From Clostridia bacterium (GTDB lineage: Bacteria; Bacillota; Clostridia; TANB77; CAG-508), in assembly GCA_900753245.1 (NCBI GenBank), contig CAADYJ010000062.1:1-25685 (forward strand): 25,685 nt of DNA. Reading direction: 5' to 3'. Shown here piece after piece: positions 1-7,441 of this stretch (position 1 is its first letter; each line of letters starts with the position of its first letter). A program made the position numbers and the translations under genes. The notes beneath the pieces were generated by a model. It searched no databases and was not told the origin of the DNA. It saw nothing but the letters and a program-made list of their open reading frames with translations.

Positions 1-344
1 TCACTTGAACCATGTTCCATGTCATGGTATTCTCCCTTTGGTTTTGATTTTATAAATCCTATAATAGAACATACAACAAATAATATAGTATAGTTAATTA
101 AACAATGTGTAAATGTGCCAAAATATTTTGCTGAAAACATTTTGGTTATGCTAGAAAAACTTATAACTGCTTCTGTAAATTGTTCTACAAATGTTGTTAA
201 ATCAAATTGTCCTAGTGTATTTGTCGCTTCTTTTATTGCGTACGCTATAGGCGAAACAAGTACTATGGCTAAAACTATCCATAGTACTCCTATAATAATT
301 AAAAATTTTTTACTTTGTTTTAATGTTCTTATAAATTTATCCAT
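1..344 (-). CDS. Type IV coupling protein (VirD4/TraG-like), N-terminal fragment cut by window edge
   Basis: Only the first 114 codons are present. The frame is open to base 1, so the ATPase domain lies outside the window. Two membrane segments are visible (about residues 14-36 and 80-98), separated by a loop of about 45 residues. A basic stretch follows, then the motif EHGSS (110-114). This two-helix anchor followed by EHGSS or a variant is how VirD4-like coupling proteins of Bacillota conjugative elements begin; the motif assignment is from memory of the family. Such proteins bring relaxase-bound DNA to a type IV secretion channel. The ATG at 344 has an AAGGTGG site upstream. It lies 22 bases after the preceding small gene, so the three genes form one operon. 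The Walker motifs cannot be checked here, so another two-helix membrane protein remains possible. Confidence 0.65.
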   Translation of the reverse strand, partial: MDKFIRTLKQSKKFLIIIGVLWIVLAIVLVSPIAYAIKEATNTLGQFDLTTFVEQFTEAVISFSSITKMFSAKYFGTFTHCLINYTILFVVCSIIGFIKSKPKGEYHDMEHGSS

Positions 345-366
345 GGCTTTCCACCTTTTCTTTTGT

Positions 367-651
367 TTATCTTCCCATTTCTTGTTGTCTTCTTAATATC
401 GCTAATCTTGTTTTTCTTTGATTTCTATTTTGTTTTAATTCTTCTTTTTGTTCTGCTGTAAAGTTCATATCTTTAATATTACAATTTTCGACTTTTATTT
501 CTTGAAACATTCCTTCAAAGATAGTATTTAAAACATTTTGTGCATTTTTAGCTTGTTCTGGTGGAATTTCTAACTTTCCATCTTCTTTTACTATTGTGTC
601 TCCTCCAACTAATGTTGCTATTTTTTTTGAATCTTCAGTTGTTTGATTCAT
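367..651 (-). CDS. Small charged protein of unknown function in the coupling-protein operon
   Basis: 94 residues, soluble, with no signal peptide or membrane segment. The first half is mixed and acidic. The C-terminus (about 66-94) is rich in Lys, Arg and Gln and is probably helical, ending RRQQEMGR. An AAAGGGG ribosome binding site precedes the ATG at 651. The gene lies 17 bases after the upstream small gene and 22 bases before the coupling protein, so all three are likely co-transcribed. I do not recognise the family. An accessory protein of a conjugation system is inferred from position only. Confidence 0.6.
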   Translation of the reverse strand: MNQTTEDSKKIATLVGGDTIVKEDGKLEIPPEQAKNAQNVLNTIFEGMFQEIKVENCNIKDMNFTAEQKEELKQNRNQRKTRLAILRRQQEMGR

Positions 652-668
652 TATTCAACTTCCCCTTT

Positions 669-1187
669 CTAGTCTTTCTTATCTCGTATTTCAAACGAAA
701 AATATGATTTGTATGGTTTCAATTTACATTTACCTTTTATTTCATTTGTATTTTTATCTCTATATAATACTGGTTTTACTTCTTCTGTTGTTTCTGGATC
801 TATAATTGATATTGGTCTTTTTAAATTTGGTGTATATCCAAATTCTTTATATTCCCCTTCTTTTTCAGAATATAATGTATTAAATTTTATTGGCATAGGC
901 TTTTTAGAAATTTTTATTTTATCATCTTCTAATATTCCCATGTTAACAACTACTTTTTCTTTTCCAAATGATAAAAATACTAATTGTTCTTCATAATCTG
1001 GTTCATCTATAAAGAATGTTTTTCTTTTCAAATTACCTTTTAATTCTTCTGTTGATAATAATCTTTCTACTGTATACTTAGGATATTCATTTAAATATTC
1101 TTTAGCTGTTTTATTTATTCTGTATATTACTGTGTTTACTCCTTCCGGATCTGTTATACTAAAGTGTTTACCTTGTATACTTTCCAT
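669..1187 (-). CDS. Unknown soluble protein, first gene of the coupling-protein operon
   Basis: 172 residues from the ATG at 1187, which has a good AAAGGGG site. The longer frame from 1247 is rejected because its start would sit at or upstream of the expected transcription start of the promoter at 1249-1277. The protein is hydrophilic, rich in Lys, Glu and aromatic residues, with no membrane segment or cysteine. Two similar-looking phrases, FSITDPEGVNTVIYR (near 10) and ISIIDPETTEEVKPVLYR (near 130), share the pattern I-x-D-P-E...V-x-Y-R and suggest an internally duplicated fold. The family is not recognised. Co-transcription with the coupling protein suggests a role in a mobile element; that is inference. 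Confidence 0.6.
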   Translation of the reverse strand: MESIQGKHFSITDPEGVNTVIYRINKTAKEYLNEYPKYTVERLLSTEELKGNLKRKTFFIDEPDYEEQLVFLSFGKEKVVVNMGILEDDKIKISKKPMPIKFNTLYSEKEGEYKEFGYTPNLKRPISIIDPETTEEVKPVLYRDKNTNEIKGKCKLKPYKSYFSFEIRDKKD

Positions 1188-1248
1188 TATTACACCCCTT
1201 TCTATGAACCAAATTTTCATAGTTTTTCTTTTGTTACAACTAGACATA

Positions 1249-1277
1249 ATTATACATCAAATTTTCTTAATTGTCAA
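1249..1277 (-). promoter_or_regulatory. Consensus sigma-A promoter of the coupling-protein operon
   Basis: On the minus strand, a perfect TTGACA (1277-1272), a 17-base spacer and a perfect TATAAT (1254-1249). Transcription would start near 1242 and leave a leader of about 55 bases before the ATG at 1187. This is one of the two best promoters in the window. It marks a transcription unit separate from dnaJ. Confidence 0.8.
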
Positions 1278-1295
1278 TTTTTAGTAATAATTATG

Positions 1296-2183
1296 TTAAT
1301 TTTGTACATTTCTTGGTTCAAACTTTGATACATCTTTTAATTTTTGATATAGTTCTGTTTCTGTCTCACTTAATTTTTTAGGTACAACTATTTTTACTTC
1401 GGCAATTAGGTCTCCTCTTCCTCCTTTGCCATCTTTATATCCTTTTTGTGGTATTCTTACTCTTTCCCCGCTTGAAATTCCTTGTGGAATGTAAATGTTA
1501 CTACTATCCTCTATAGAGTTTATTGTTACTCTCGTTCCTAATGCTGCTTCCCATGGTGTTAAGAATAAATCTGTATAAATGTCATATCCTTGTAGTTTAT
1601 ACTTTTTGCTATCTTCTATATTTACTTTTATAAATAAATCTCCGTTCTTACCTCCATTTTTGCCTTGCTTTCCTTGACCTATTAAACGAATTTTTTCTCC
1701 GCTCCTTATTCCTGATGGAACATCTACTGAAAATGTTTTCATTTTTCCATCTACGGCTCTTAAAGATATTTTTTTATTTATTCCATAATATGCTTCTTCT
1801 AAATTTAGGCTTATTTGTGTATCTATGTTTTCTCCTCTTATAGGTTCTGTTTTTTCTTTCATTGCTTTTTGTTTTTGCCTAATAGTTCCAAATAATAATG
1901 TTATTAAATCTGGTCTTGCTTCTCTTTGCTCTTTTTCTTTTTGTTTATCTATTTTTTTGCCCACATGAGAATACCAAATTCTATCATATTTTCTTTTTGA
2001 TGTATTATTTGATAGTACTCTATATGCTTCATTTATATCTTTAAATCTTTCTTCTGCAGCAGTTCCATTATTTACATCTGGATGATATTTTTTAGCTTGC
2101 TCTCGAAATGCTACTTTTATTTGATCTATATTTACTTTATTTGTTTCTAATCCTAATATTTTATAATAATCTTTAAAAATCAT
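1296..2183 (-). CDS. DnaJ-family co-chaperone, zinc-finger-less (CbpA type)
   Basis: 295 residues. It stimulates the ATPase of DnaK and hands over unfolded clients in the cytoplasm. An N-terminal J domain (about 1-65) carries the essential HPD (34-36). A charged Lys/Glu linker follows (about 75-110), then a type II C-terminal substrate-binding region with two beta domains (about 115-285). There is no CxxCxGxG zinc-binding region, so it resembles CbpA rather than full DnaJ. The start at 2183 is chosen because GGGAGG lies 8 bases upstream. The earlier ATG at 2198 is itself part of that ribosome binding site region. It lies 37 bases after murF but also has its own promoter at 2215-2243. Confidence 0.9.
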   Translation of the reverse strand: MIFKDYYKILGLETNKVNIDQIKVAFREQAKKYHPDVNNGTAAEERFKDINEAYRVLSNNTSKRKYDRIWYSHVGKKIDKQKEKEQREARPDLITLLFGTIRQKQKAMKEKTEPIRGENIDTQISLNLEEAYYGINKKISLRAVDGKMKTFSVDVPSGIRSGEKIRLIGQGKQGKNGGKNGDLFIKVNIEDSKKYKLQGYDIYTDLFLTPWEAALGTRVTINSIEDSSNIYIPQGISSGERVRIPQKGYKDGKGGRGDLIAEVKIVVPKKLSETETELYQKLKDVSKFEPRNVQN

Positions 2184-2214
2184 TTGACATCCTCCCATTT
2201 TTAATGGTGAGTTT

Positions 2215-2243
2215 ATTATATCAAGTATGGTTTATTTTTTCAA
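2215..2243 (-). promoter_or_regulatory. Sigma-A promoter for the dnaJ-like gene
   Basis: TTGAAA (2243-2238), a 17-base spacer and TATAAT (2220-2215) on the minus strand. The -35 box lies inside the last codons of murF. The leader to the ATG at 2183 is about 25-30 bases. Confidence 0.6.
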
Positions 2244-3618
2244 TAATTTTTCCAAAATTCATTCCATTTGATGCTTTGAATAATATGCAATCATTTTCTT
2301 TCTTTATTTTATTAAGTATGTTTACTGCTTCTTCATTTGATTCACACTCTATTACATTTTGTTTTTCTATATTAATTTTAGCTATATTTGCTATGTATTT
2401 TGCTTCTTTTCCTACCGTTATTAATATATCTATTTTATTTTTTACTACTTCTTTTCCTACTTTTTCATGTAATTCTCTAGAATATTCACCAAGTTCTAGC
2501 ATATCTCCTAATACTGCTATTTTTCTTTTATTTTCTATTTTTCCTAAATACTCTAATGCTGCTTTCATAGAATCATAATTTGCGTTATAAGCATCATTTA
2601 TTATTGTTATATTCTCGTTTGTTTTTGTAATGTCCATTCTCTTTTTTGTTAATTCAAAACTTTCTATTCCCTGTTTTATTTTTTCTATTGGTATTTCAAA
2701 AATACTTCCGACTGCTACCCCGCATAAACTATTTAGTACAAAATGATTTCCTCCTACGGGAACATGTATTTTCGCATTTGTTCCTTTTAAAGTGTATGTG
2801 CTCCCGTCCTCTTTTGATTCAATATTTTCTGCTGAAAAATCGCTTTCGTTTTTTATTCCATATGTAATTATTTTGTACTTATTTTTGTTTTCTAAATACC
2901 ATTTATGTAATAAATCGTTATCATTATTTATTACTACTGTTCCGCTTTTTTCCATTCCTTCTAGAATTTCTAATTTTGCTTTTAATATGTTTTCTCTTGA
3001 ACCTAGGTTACCAATATGTGCAGTTCCTATATTGGTAATTACACATACTGTTGGTTTTGCGATTTTAGTTAAAGTACTTATTTCTCCAAAATGGTTCATT
3101 CCAATTTCAATGGTTAATGCTTCTTCGTTTTTTAGTCTAAAAATTGTAAGTGGTACTCCTATGTGATTATTATAATTTCCTTCTGTTTTAAGTGTATTAA
3201 ATTTTTGATTAATTACGTTTGCTACCATATCTTTTGTACTTGTTTTTCCTACACTTCCTGTAATTGCTACTACAGGTATATTGTATTTTTCTCTTTTGTA
3301 TGTTGCTATTTGTTGCATAGCTTTTATTGTGTCTTCTACTAATATAATAAATTTATTTTTATATTTTTCTTTTTGCTTTTCTGTTATTTCTATATCTTGT
3401 AATATTGCTCCTTTTGCACCTTTTTCAAATGCTTGTTCAAAATAGATACTACCATTTAAATTTTCTCCTTTTATACCTAAGTAAATATCATCTTCTTTTA
3501 CATTTCTAGAGTCTCTTTCAAAGTTTTCACAAATACTTTGTTCATTTCCAATTAATAATTTTCCATTTGTAATATTTAAAATTTCTTTTACACTTATTTC
3601 ATATTTTTTATTTTCCAC
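2221..3618 (-). CDS. murF: UDP-N-acetylmuramoyl-tripeptide--D-alanyl-D-alanine ligase
   Basis: 465 residues, normal for MurF. It adds D-Ala-D-Ala to UDP-MurNAc-tripeptide, the last cytoplasmic step in making the peptidoglycan precursor. Visible features are the N-terminal Mur domain (about 5-85), the ATP P-loop TGSVGKTS (near 120-127) followed by KDMV, the central ligase segment with EIGMNHFGEI and the ITNIGTAH motif, and a C-terminal domain with INDAYNANYDSMKAAL. The GTG at 3618 is chosen as start because GGAGG (3631-3627) lies 8 bases upstream and a promoter lies at 3649-3677. The longer frame back to 3750 would translate a 60-bp hairpin and cross that promoter. The gene follows ypeB in the same direction but is separated from it by the hairpin. 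Confidence 0.93.
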   Translation of the reverse strand: MENKKYEISVKEILNITNGKLLIGNEQSICENFERDSRNVKEDDIYLGIKGENLNGSIYFEQAFEKGAKGAILQDIEITEKQKEKYKNKFIILVEDTIKAMQQIATYKREKYNIPVVAITGSVGKTSTKDMVANVINQKFNTLKTEGNYNNHIGVPLTIFRLKNEEALTIEIGMNHFGEISTLTKIAKPTVCVITNIGTAHIGNLGSRENILKAKLEILEGMEKSGTVVINNDNDLLHKWYLENKNKYKIITYGIKNESDFSAENIESKEDGSTYTLKGTNAKIHVPVGGNHFVLNSLCGVAVGSIFEIPIEKIKQGIESFELTKKRMDITKTNENITIINDAYNANYDSMKAALEYLGKIENKRKIAVLGDMLELGEYSRELHEKVGKEVVKNKIDILITVGKEAKYIANIAKINIEKQNVIECESNEEAVNILNKIKKENDCILFKASNGMNFGKIIEKINHT

Positions 3619-3648
3619 AATTTTTTCCTCCATTTTTTTATCTTTTAC

Positions 3649-3677
3649 ATTATATGACATGTGATTTATATTTGCAA
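3649..3677 (-). promoter_or_regulatory. Sigma-A promoter of murF
   Basis: TTGCAA (3677-3672), a 17-base spacer and TATAAT (3654-3649) on the minus strand. It lies between the palindrome at 3686-3745 and the GTG start at 3618, which supports the shorter MurF. Confidence 0.7.
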
Positions 3678-3685
3678 TACGTGAA

Positions 3686-3745
3686 TCAAAAGGGACGCCC
3701 TTTAACGCCACATTTTTTTGTGGCATTAAAGGGCGTCCCTTTTGA
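3686..3745. repeat. 60-bp near-perfect palindrome with AGGGACG core, behind ypeB
   Basis: Left arm 3686-3712 and right arm 3719-3745 pair over 27 positions with one mismatch (C at 3706 against T at 3726, a G-T pair in one strand). The loop is six T. The stem contains AAAAGGGACGCCCTTTAA. It lies 28 bases after the ypeB stop and just before the murF promoter, so it could end the sleB-ypeB transcript. It is far longer than a typical terminator, and the AGGGACG core recurs in the palindrome at 7271-7338. Dispersed palindromes with this kind of core are often scattered in clostridial genomes. A mobile palindromic repeat is therefore as likely as a dedicated terminator. Confidence 0.75.
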
Positions 3746-3773
3746 CTCATTTCGCTTTGTCCTAAAAAAACAG

Positions 3774-5156
3774 TTACATTGTTAACGTTCCATTTGGTGT
3801 ATCTTTTATTACTAGTATATCTTCTTCTTTTCCTGTTTGTGCATTTATATAAACTAGGAATTCTGTTCCATCCACTGTTCCCTTAAATTCATAACAAAAT
3901 ACTTCTGTTTTAAACTCTGTTGGAATTATTGCCAAGCTTTCACTTTTTATCTCTATTTTTTTATTTAAATTTTGTTTTGCTTCTTCTTTGCTAATTTTTA
4001 CTTGTGGTATTGTTCTTTCATAGTGTGAATTTAAATATCCTGTTGTTTCTATACCTAATACTTCTCCATTATCTAATGCTATTTTTAATTTTATCAAGTC
4101 TGGATATACTACTATATTTCCTTGTTCATTGCTTTGATTGTAAGCATAATTTATTGTTACTACTCCACTTTGTTTTAAGAAATATGTCTCTTTCATGTTT
4201 GGAAATCCTTTTTTATTTAAAAATTCTATTCCTATTTCATTTGCTCTTTCTTGAGAAATTGTTTCTGCGTTAACTTCTCTATTGCAGTTCATAAATAACA
4301 CATGTCCACCTTTTTGAGTTATAGATATATTTATATTGTCTGCTGAAAAATCATATGAGGCAATTTCTGTATTTTCTGATAATCCTTGTGAATTTATTTC
4401 TTTTATTTTATCTTTTCCTATAAATTCTATTGCTATTTGTTTTGCTTGTTCTTCTGATATATTTTCTCCCGTTAAACCTTTTTTATCAACTGATGTTAAA
4501 TGTTCTGAAAAAGCTCCATCATATATTAAACCTGCATATTCATGAAAATTTTCTTCTAAATTATTAAAGCTATCTTTTGATATATTGCTAACTTGAGTAG
4601 CAAATACACTACTTCCTTTTTTAGTTAATTCTCCCCATTTAATTCTTCCATCGTTCATATCTGCTGATAATTGATTTAGAGTGTTTTCTAAGTCCACACT
4701 ATAATTGTGTAATTCTTTTAGATTGTCTAAATCTTCTTGTGATAACTGTTCATTATATATATTTTTTCTTGATAGTGTAAAACTATAATCACTTACTTGG
4801 TTTAAAAATTTTGATGTGTTTGCTAGTTCTTGAGACCCTATTGGCAATCTAGCTAAATAACTTTGAGCTAAATTTGCTTCTCTCCAAACATGAGTAAGTG
4901 TTTCTGCTCCATGTTCTGGTGTTGTAGATATTAATGATTTTGCAAGGTATGTTTCTACATTTTGAACATAATCTACTAATTCAAAAAATGCCATATTATA
5001 GTCATTTTCTGTCATTTGTCTAAAATCTCTCTCTCTTTTATACGCAAACAATCCCAGCGCCGCTATAATAACTACTAGTGTAACAACTAATGTGAGCATA
5101 TGTCTATCTTTTAATCTATTTTTCCAGTCATATATCTTTTCTTTTATCTTTCCCAT
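3774..5156 (-). CDS. ypeB: Germination protein YpeB
   Basis: 460 residues, matching the usual length. YpeB is needed for SleB to accumulate and stay controlled in the dormant spore, probably at the inner membrane or cortex. There is one N-terminal membrane anchor (about 20-39) after a basic cytosolic start. A long helical region follows (about 45-200), then PepSY-type repeats in the C-terminal half. Repeated phrases such as ISEEQAKQIAIEFIG, ISQERANEIGIEFLNKKGF and ISKEEAKQNLNKKI mark the successive repeats. The start has GGAGA 5 bases upstream. The gene follows sleB by 44 bases, the standard bicistronic order, so sigma-G control in the forespore is expected by family knowledge. Confidence 0.92.
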   Translation of the reverse strand: MGKIKEKIYDWKNRLKDRHMLTLVVTLVVIIAALGLFAYKRERDFRQMTENDYNMAFFELVDYVQNVETYLAKSLISTTPEHGAETLTHVWREANLAQSYLARLPIGSQELANTSKFLNQVSDYSFTLSRKNIYNEQLSQEDLDNLKELHNYSVDLENTLNQLSADMNDGRIKWGELTKKGSSVFATQVSNISKDSFNNLEENFHEYAGLIYDGAFSEHLTSVDKKGLTGENISEEQAKQIAIEFIGKDKIKEINSQGLSENTEIASYDFSADNINISITQKGGHVLFMNCNREVNAETISQERANEIGIEFLNKKGFPNMKETYFLKQSGVVTINYAYNQSNEQGNIVVYPDLIKLKIALDNGEVLGIETTGYLNSHYERTIPQVKISKEEAKQNLNKKIEIKSESLAIIPTEFKTEVFCYEFKGTVDGTEFLVYINAQTGKEEDILVIKDTPNGTLTM

Positions 5157-5200
5157 TTTTGTCTCCTTTTCATATATTTTATTTTTTATTTAATTGATTT

Positions 5201-5674
5201 TTATTTGCAAAATCTATGTTTTCCTATTGTTTTTATCAATGGTCTTGACCATATCCATTTATTTGTTGCTGTTGCAGGATTAAAGTAGTATATTGCTCCT
5301 CCTGTTGGATCCCATCCGTTTAATGCATCTTGTGCTGCTTTTAATACTGTTGAACCTTCTGCTATTGGCTGATTTATTTGTCCATCTGAAACAGCTGTAA
5401 AAGCTCCTTTTTGATATATAACTCCTGCTACTGTATTTGGAAATTTTGAATCTTTAACTCTATTTAAAATAACAGCTCCTACTGCTACTTGTCCTTCATA
5501 TGGTTCTCCTCTAGCTTCTCCATTTATCGCTCTTGCAATTAATTGTAGATTTGATGCAGAAGTTGAAGTTGCAGCATATACTTGTGTATTTTTTTGTTTT
5601 TGTAATAATATAAATATTAGTAAAATGGTAATTGTTATTATAGTAATTGCTATTAACTTACTTATTTTTTTCAC
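5201..5674 (-). CDS. sleB: Spore cortex-lytic enzyme SleB, catalytic-domain-only form
   Basis: 157 residues with a GTG start and AAGGAGA 6 bases upstream. SleB is a lytic transglycosylase that cuts muramic-delta-lactam-containing cortex during germination. After an N-terminal membrane or signal segment (about 7-24, with VYAA near 32-35 as a possible cleavage site) comes one Hydrolase_2 domain (about 42-157). It shows ARAINGEARGEPYEG (the likely catalytic Glu is E53), AVGAVILNRV, GGAIYYFNP and the terminal IGKHRF motif. The enzyme of Bacillus subtilis is about 305 residues because it also has an N-terminal peptidoglycan-binding domain; that domain is absent here. ypeB follows. A candidate sigma-G promoter lies upstream. 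Confidence 0.93.
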   Translation of the reverse strand: MKKISKLIAITIITITILLIFILLQKQKNTQVYAATSTSASNLQLIARAINGEARGEPYEGQVAVGAVILNRVKDSKFPNTVAGVIYQKGAFTAVSDGQINQPIAEGSTVLKAAQDALNGWDPTGGAIYYFNPATATNKWIWSRPLIKTIGKHRFCK

Positions 5675-5705
5675 TTGTTTTCTCCTTTTATATATTTTTC
5701 ATTTT

Positions 5706-5735
5706 TATTTTGTATATATTTTTTACTTTTTATTC
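5706..5735 (-). promoter_or_regulatory. Candidate sigma-G promoter for sleB-ypeB
   Basis: On the minus strand, GAATA (5735-5731), an 18-base spacer and CAAAATA (5712-5706). This fits the forespore sigma-G pattern gHATR-N17/18-cAtnnTA with one mismatch in the -10 box. The region is nearly pure A/T, so a chance match is possible. No good sigma-A promoter is seen here. Confidence 0.35.
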
Positions 5736-5762
5736 TTTTTTTATTATAATTTTCTTATTTTT

Positions 5763-5791
5763 TTGAAATTTGAGAAAATTTATGATAGAAT
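5763..5791 (+). promoter_or_regulatory. Sigma-A promoter for the glycosyltransferase-yhbY unit
   Basis: TTGAAA (5763-5768), a 17-base spacer and TAGAAT (5786-5791). The start codon at 5828 follows after a leader of about 30 bases carrying TTAGGAG. Confidence 0.6.
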
Positions 5792-5827
5792 GACTTAAAT
5801 TAAATTTTTTATTGTTAGGAGTTTTTT

Positions 5828-6952
5828 ATGAAAAAAATATTAATTTTTTATGCTTCGTATGGAGGAGGTCATTTATCTGCTGCGAAGTCTATAAAACAAT
5901 ACATTGAAAAATATTATGATGATGTTGAAATTCAGATGATAGATTGTGTTAAGTATGTTAATAAAGCTTTAGATAAAGTTACAACTACTGCTTACCGTGA
6001 AATGGCAAAAAAAGCACCTTGGGCTTGGGAAAAAGTTTATTATAATTCTCAAGATGGTCTTCTTGGAAAGGTAAGCACTTATTCTAATAAAATCATGGCT
6101 GTCAAAATTGCTAAATTATTTAGAGAGTTTAAACCTGATGTTGTTATTTCTACTCATCCATTTGGCTCTCAAATGACTAGTTATTTAAAACAAAAAAATA
6201 AAACAAATTGCATTTTAGCTACAATAATGACAGACTTTGCTTCTCATGAGCAATGGCTTATTGGTAATAAATTTGTTAATTTCTTTTTTGTTTCTAATGA
6301 ATTAATGAAAAAATCTATGGTGGATTTTGGAATTCCTGATAGCAAAATTCATGTTACAGGCATTCCTATTTCAAATAGATTTTTACAAAGTTATAATAAG
6401 AATGAAATTTGTGAACAGTTTGGCTTAGTTCCAAATAAAAAAATTGTTTTATTTTTTGGTGGTGGAGAATATGGATTAGGGAAAAGCAAAACTGTTGCAA
6501 TTTTAAATAGTTTAGCTGATTTCTCTGACATACAGGTTATTGCAATTGCAGGAAAAAATGAAAAAATGAAAAAATCTTTTGAAGACATTGTTAGTACTAA
6601 GCATAAGGAAAAAACTATAAAAGTTTTACCTTTTACTGATAAAGTTCCTGAACTTATGTCTATTTCTGACTTGGTTATAACTAAACCTGGTGGTTTAACA
6701 GTAAGTGAAAGTTTAGCTTCTCATCTTCCTTTAGTTGTCATTAATCCTATACCTGGTCAAGAAGAAGAGAATGCAGAATTTTTACAAAGTTCTGGATGTG
6801 CTGTATGGTTAAAAAATTGTGAAGATGCTAAAAATATATTATCTGATATTTTATTTAATGATGATAAATTGAATAATATGAAAGAATCTTCTATTAAACT
6901 TTCTAAACAAACTTCTACAGCAGATATATGTAAAATTATTTTTAAAATATAA
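5828..6952 (+). CDS. Diacylglycerol glucosyltransferase / MGDG synthase-family (UgtP-like) glycosyltransferase
   Basis: 374 residues, near the 382 of Bacillus UgtP. Members of this GT28 family transfer a sugar from a UDP-sugar to diacylglycerol on the inner face of the membrane, giving glycolipids and, in many Bacillota, the lipoteichoic acid anchor. Seen here are the N-terminal acceptor domain with ASYGGGHLSAAKSI (about 8-21), STHPFGSQM and MTDFASHEQW, and the C-terminal donor domain with LFFGGGEYGLGKS and the sugar-nucleotide motif TKPGGLTVSESLA. AGGAG precedes the ATG at 5828. yhbY follows by 19 bases. Whether the donor is UDP-glucose or UDP-galactose, and whether the enzyme is processive, cannot be read from sequence. 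Confidence 0.85.
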   Translation: MKKILIFYASYGGGHLSAAKSIKQYIEKYYDDVEIQMIDCVKYVNKALDKVTTTAYREMAKKAPWAWEKVYYNSQDGLLGKVSTYSNKIMAVKIAKLFREFKPDVVISTHPFGSQMTSYLKQKNKTNCILATIMTDFASHEQWLIGNKFVNFFFVSNELMKKSMVDFGIPDSKIHVTGIPISNRFLQSYNKNEICEQFGLVPNKKIVLFFGGGEYGLGKSKTVAILNSLADFSDIQVIAIAGKNEKMKKSFEDIVSTKHKEKTIKVLPFTDKVPELMSISDLVITKPGGLTVSESLASHLPLVVINPIPGQEEENAEFLQSSGCAVWLKNCEDAKNILSDILFNDDKLNNMKESSIKLSKQTSTADICKIIFKI

Positions 6953-6971
6953 AAGAAAGGATGTGTTTTTT

Positions 6972-7256
6972 ATGACAAGTAAACAACGTGCTTATTTAAG
7001 AGGTCTTGCAAATAATATTGATGCTATTTTCCAAGTTGGTAAAAGCGGTATTTCTGATGTTTTATTAGAACAATTAGATAAAGCTTTAGAAGCAAGAGAA
7101 TTAATAAAGATATCTGTTTTAGAAACTGCTCCTGGAAGTGCAAAAGAACTTGCTGAAGAAATTGCCAAAGGAACCAATTCTGTTGTTGTTCAAACAGTTG
7201 GTAGCAAAATTACTTTATTTAGACAGAGAGAAAAAGATAGTAAAATAGAATTTTAA
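6972..7256 (+). CDS. yhbY: YhbY-family RNA-binding (CRM domain) protein
   Basis: 94 residues forming a single CRM domain, the usual YhbY length. These proteins bind rRNA and associate with the large ribosomal subunit precursor. The start reads TSKQRAYLRGLAN, and the GxxG-type RNA-binding loop is seen in VGKSGISD (about residues 20-27). The sequence then shows ARELIKISVLE and the C-terminal VGSKITLFR. The ATG at 6972 is chosen because GAAAGGA (6955-6961) is about 10 bases upstream; the in-frame GTG at 6963 is too close to it. It is co-transcribed with the glycosyltransferase. A long palindrome follows at 7271-7338. Confidence 0.92.
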   Translation: MTSKQRAYLRGLANNIDAIFQVGKSGISDVLLEQLDKALEARELIKISVLETAPGSAKELAEEIAKGTNSVVVQTVGSKITLFRQREKDSKIEF

Positions 7257-7270
7257 TTTTACATAAAGAT

Positions 7271-7338
7271 AAAAACTATTAGGGACGGGATATTTTAGTT
7301 TAGTACGAAGCTAAAATGTTCCGTCCCTAATAATTTTT
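7271..7338. repeat. 68-bp palindrome with AGGGACGG core behind yhbY
   Basis: Left arm 7271-7298 and right arm 7311-7338 match at 25 of 28 positions, and the loop is 12 bases. The stem contains TATTAGGGACGG. It begins 15 bases after the yhbY stop and ends in a T-rich stretch on the plus strand, so it could terminate the operon. It is longer than most terminators and shares AGGGACG with the palindrome at 3686-3745. With only two divergent copies in the window, calling it a family is tentative. Confidence 0.65.
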
Positions 7339-7392
7339 ACGTTTTTAAAATTTTAAGCTCGTCTCTAAAATTTACTTTTTTGCTATTTTTTG

Positions 7393-7421
7393 TTGACAAC
7401 TAAAAAAAAAAGTGTTATTAT
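7393..7421 (+). promoter_or_regulatory. Promoter of tRNA-Arg(TCT)
   Basis: TTGACA (7393-7398), a 17-base spacer with an A-tract and TATTAT (7416-7421). It lies 20 bases before the mature tRNA 5' end. Confidence 0.7.
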
Positions 7422-7441
7422 AATGACTGCAGTTAATATTT

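Noticed and set aside
115..396. Plus-strand frame of 93 codons at the left edge
   Set aside because: It is the shadow of the coupling-protein fragment and of the small gene before it, both of which have ribosome sites and operon context on the minus strand.
3619..3750. N-terminal extension of MurF through the palindrome
   Set aside because: It translates a 60-bp hairpin and crosses a good promoter; the GTG at 3618 has GGAGG at proper distance.
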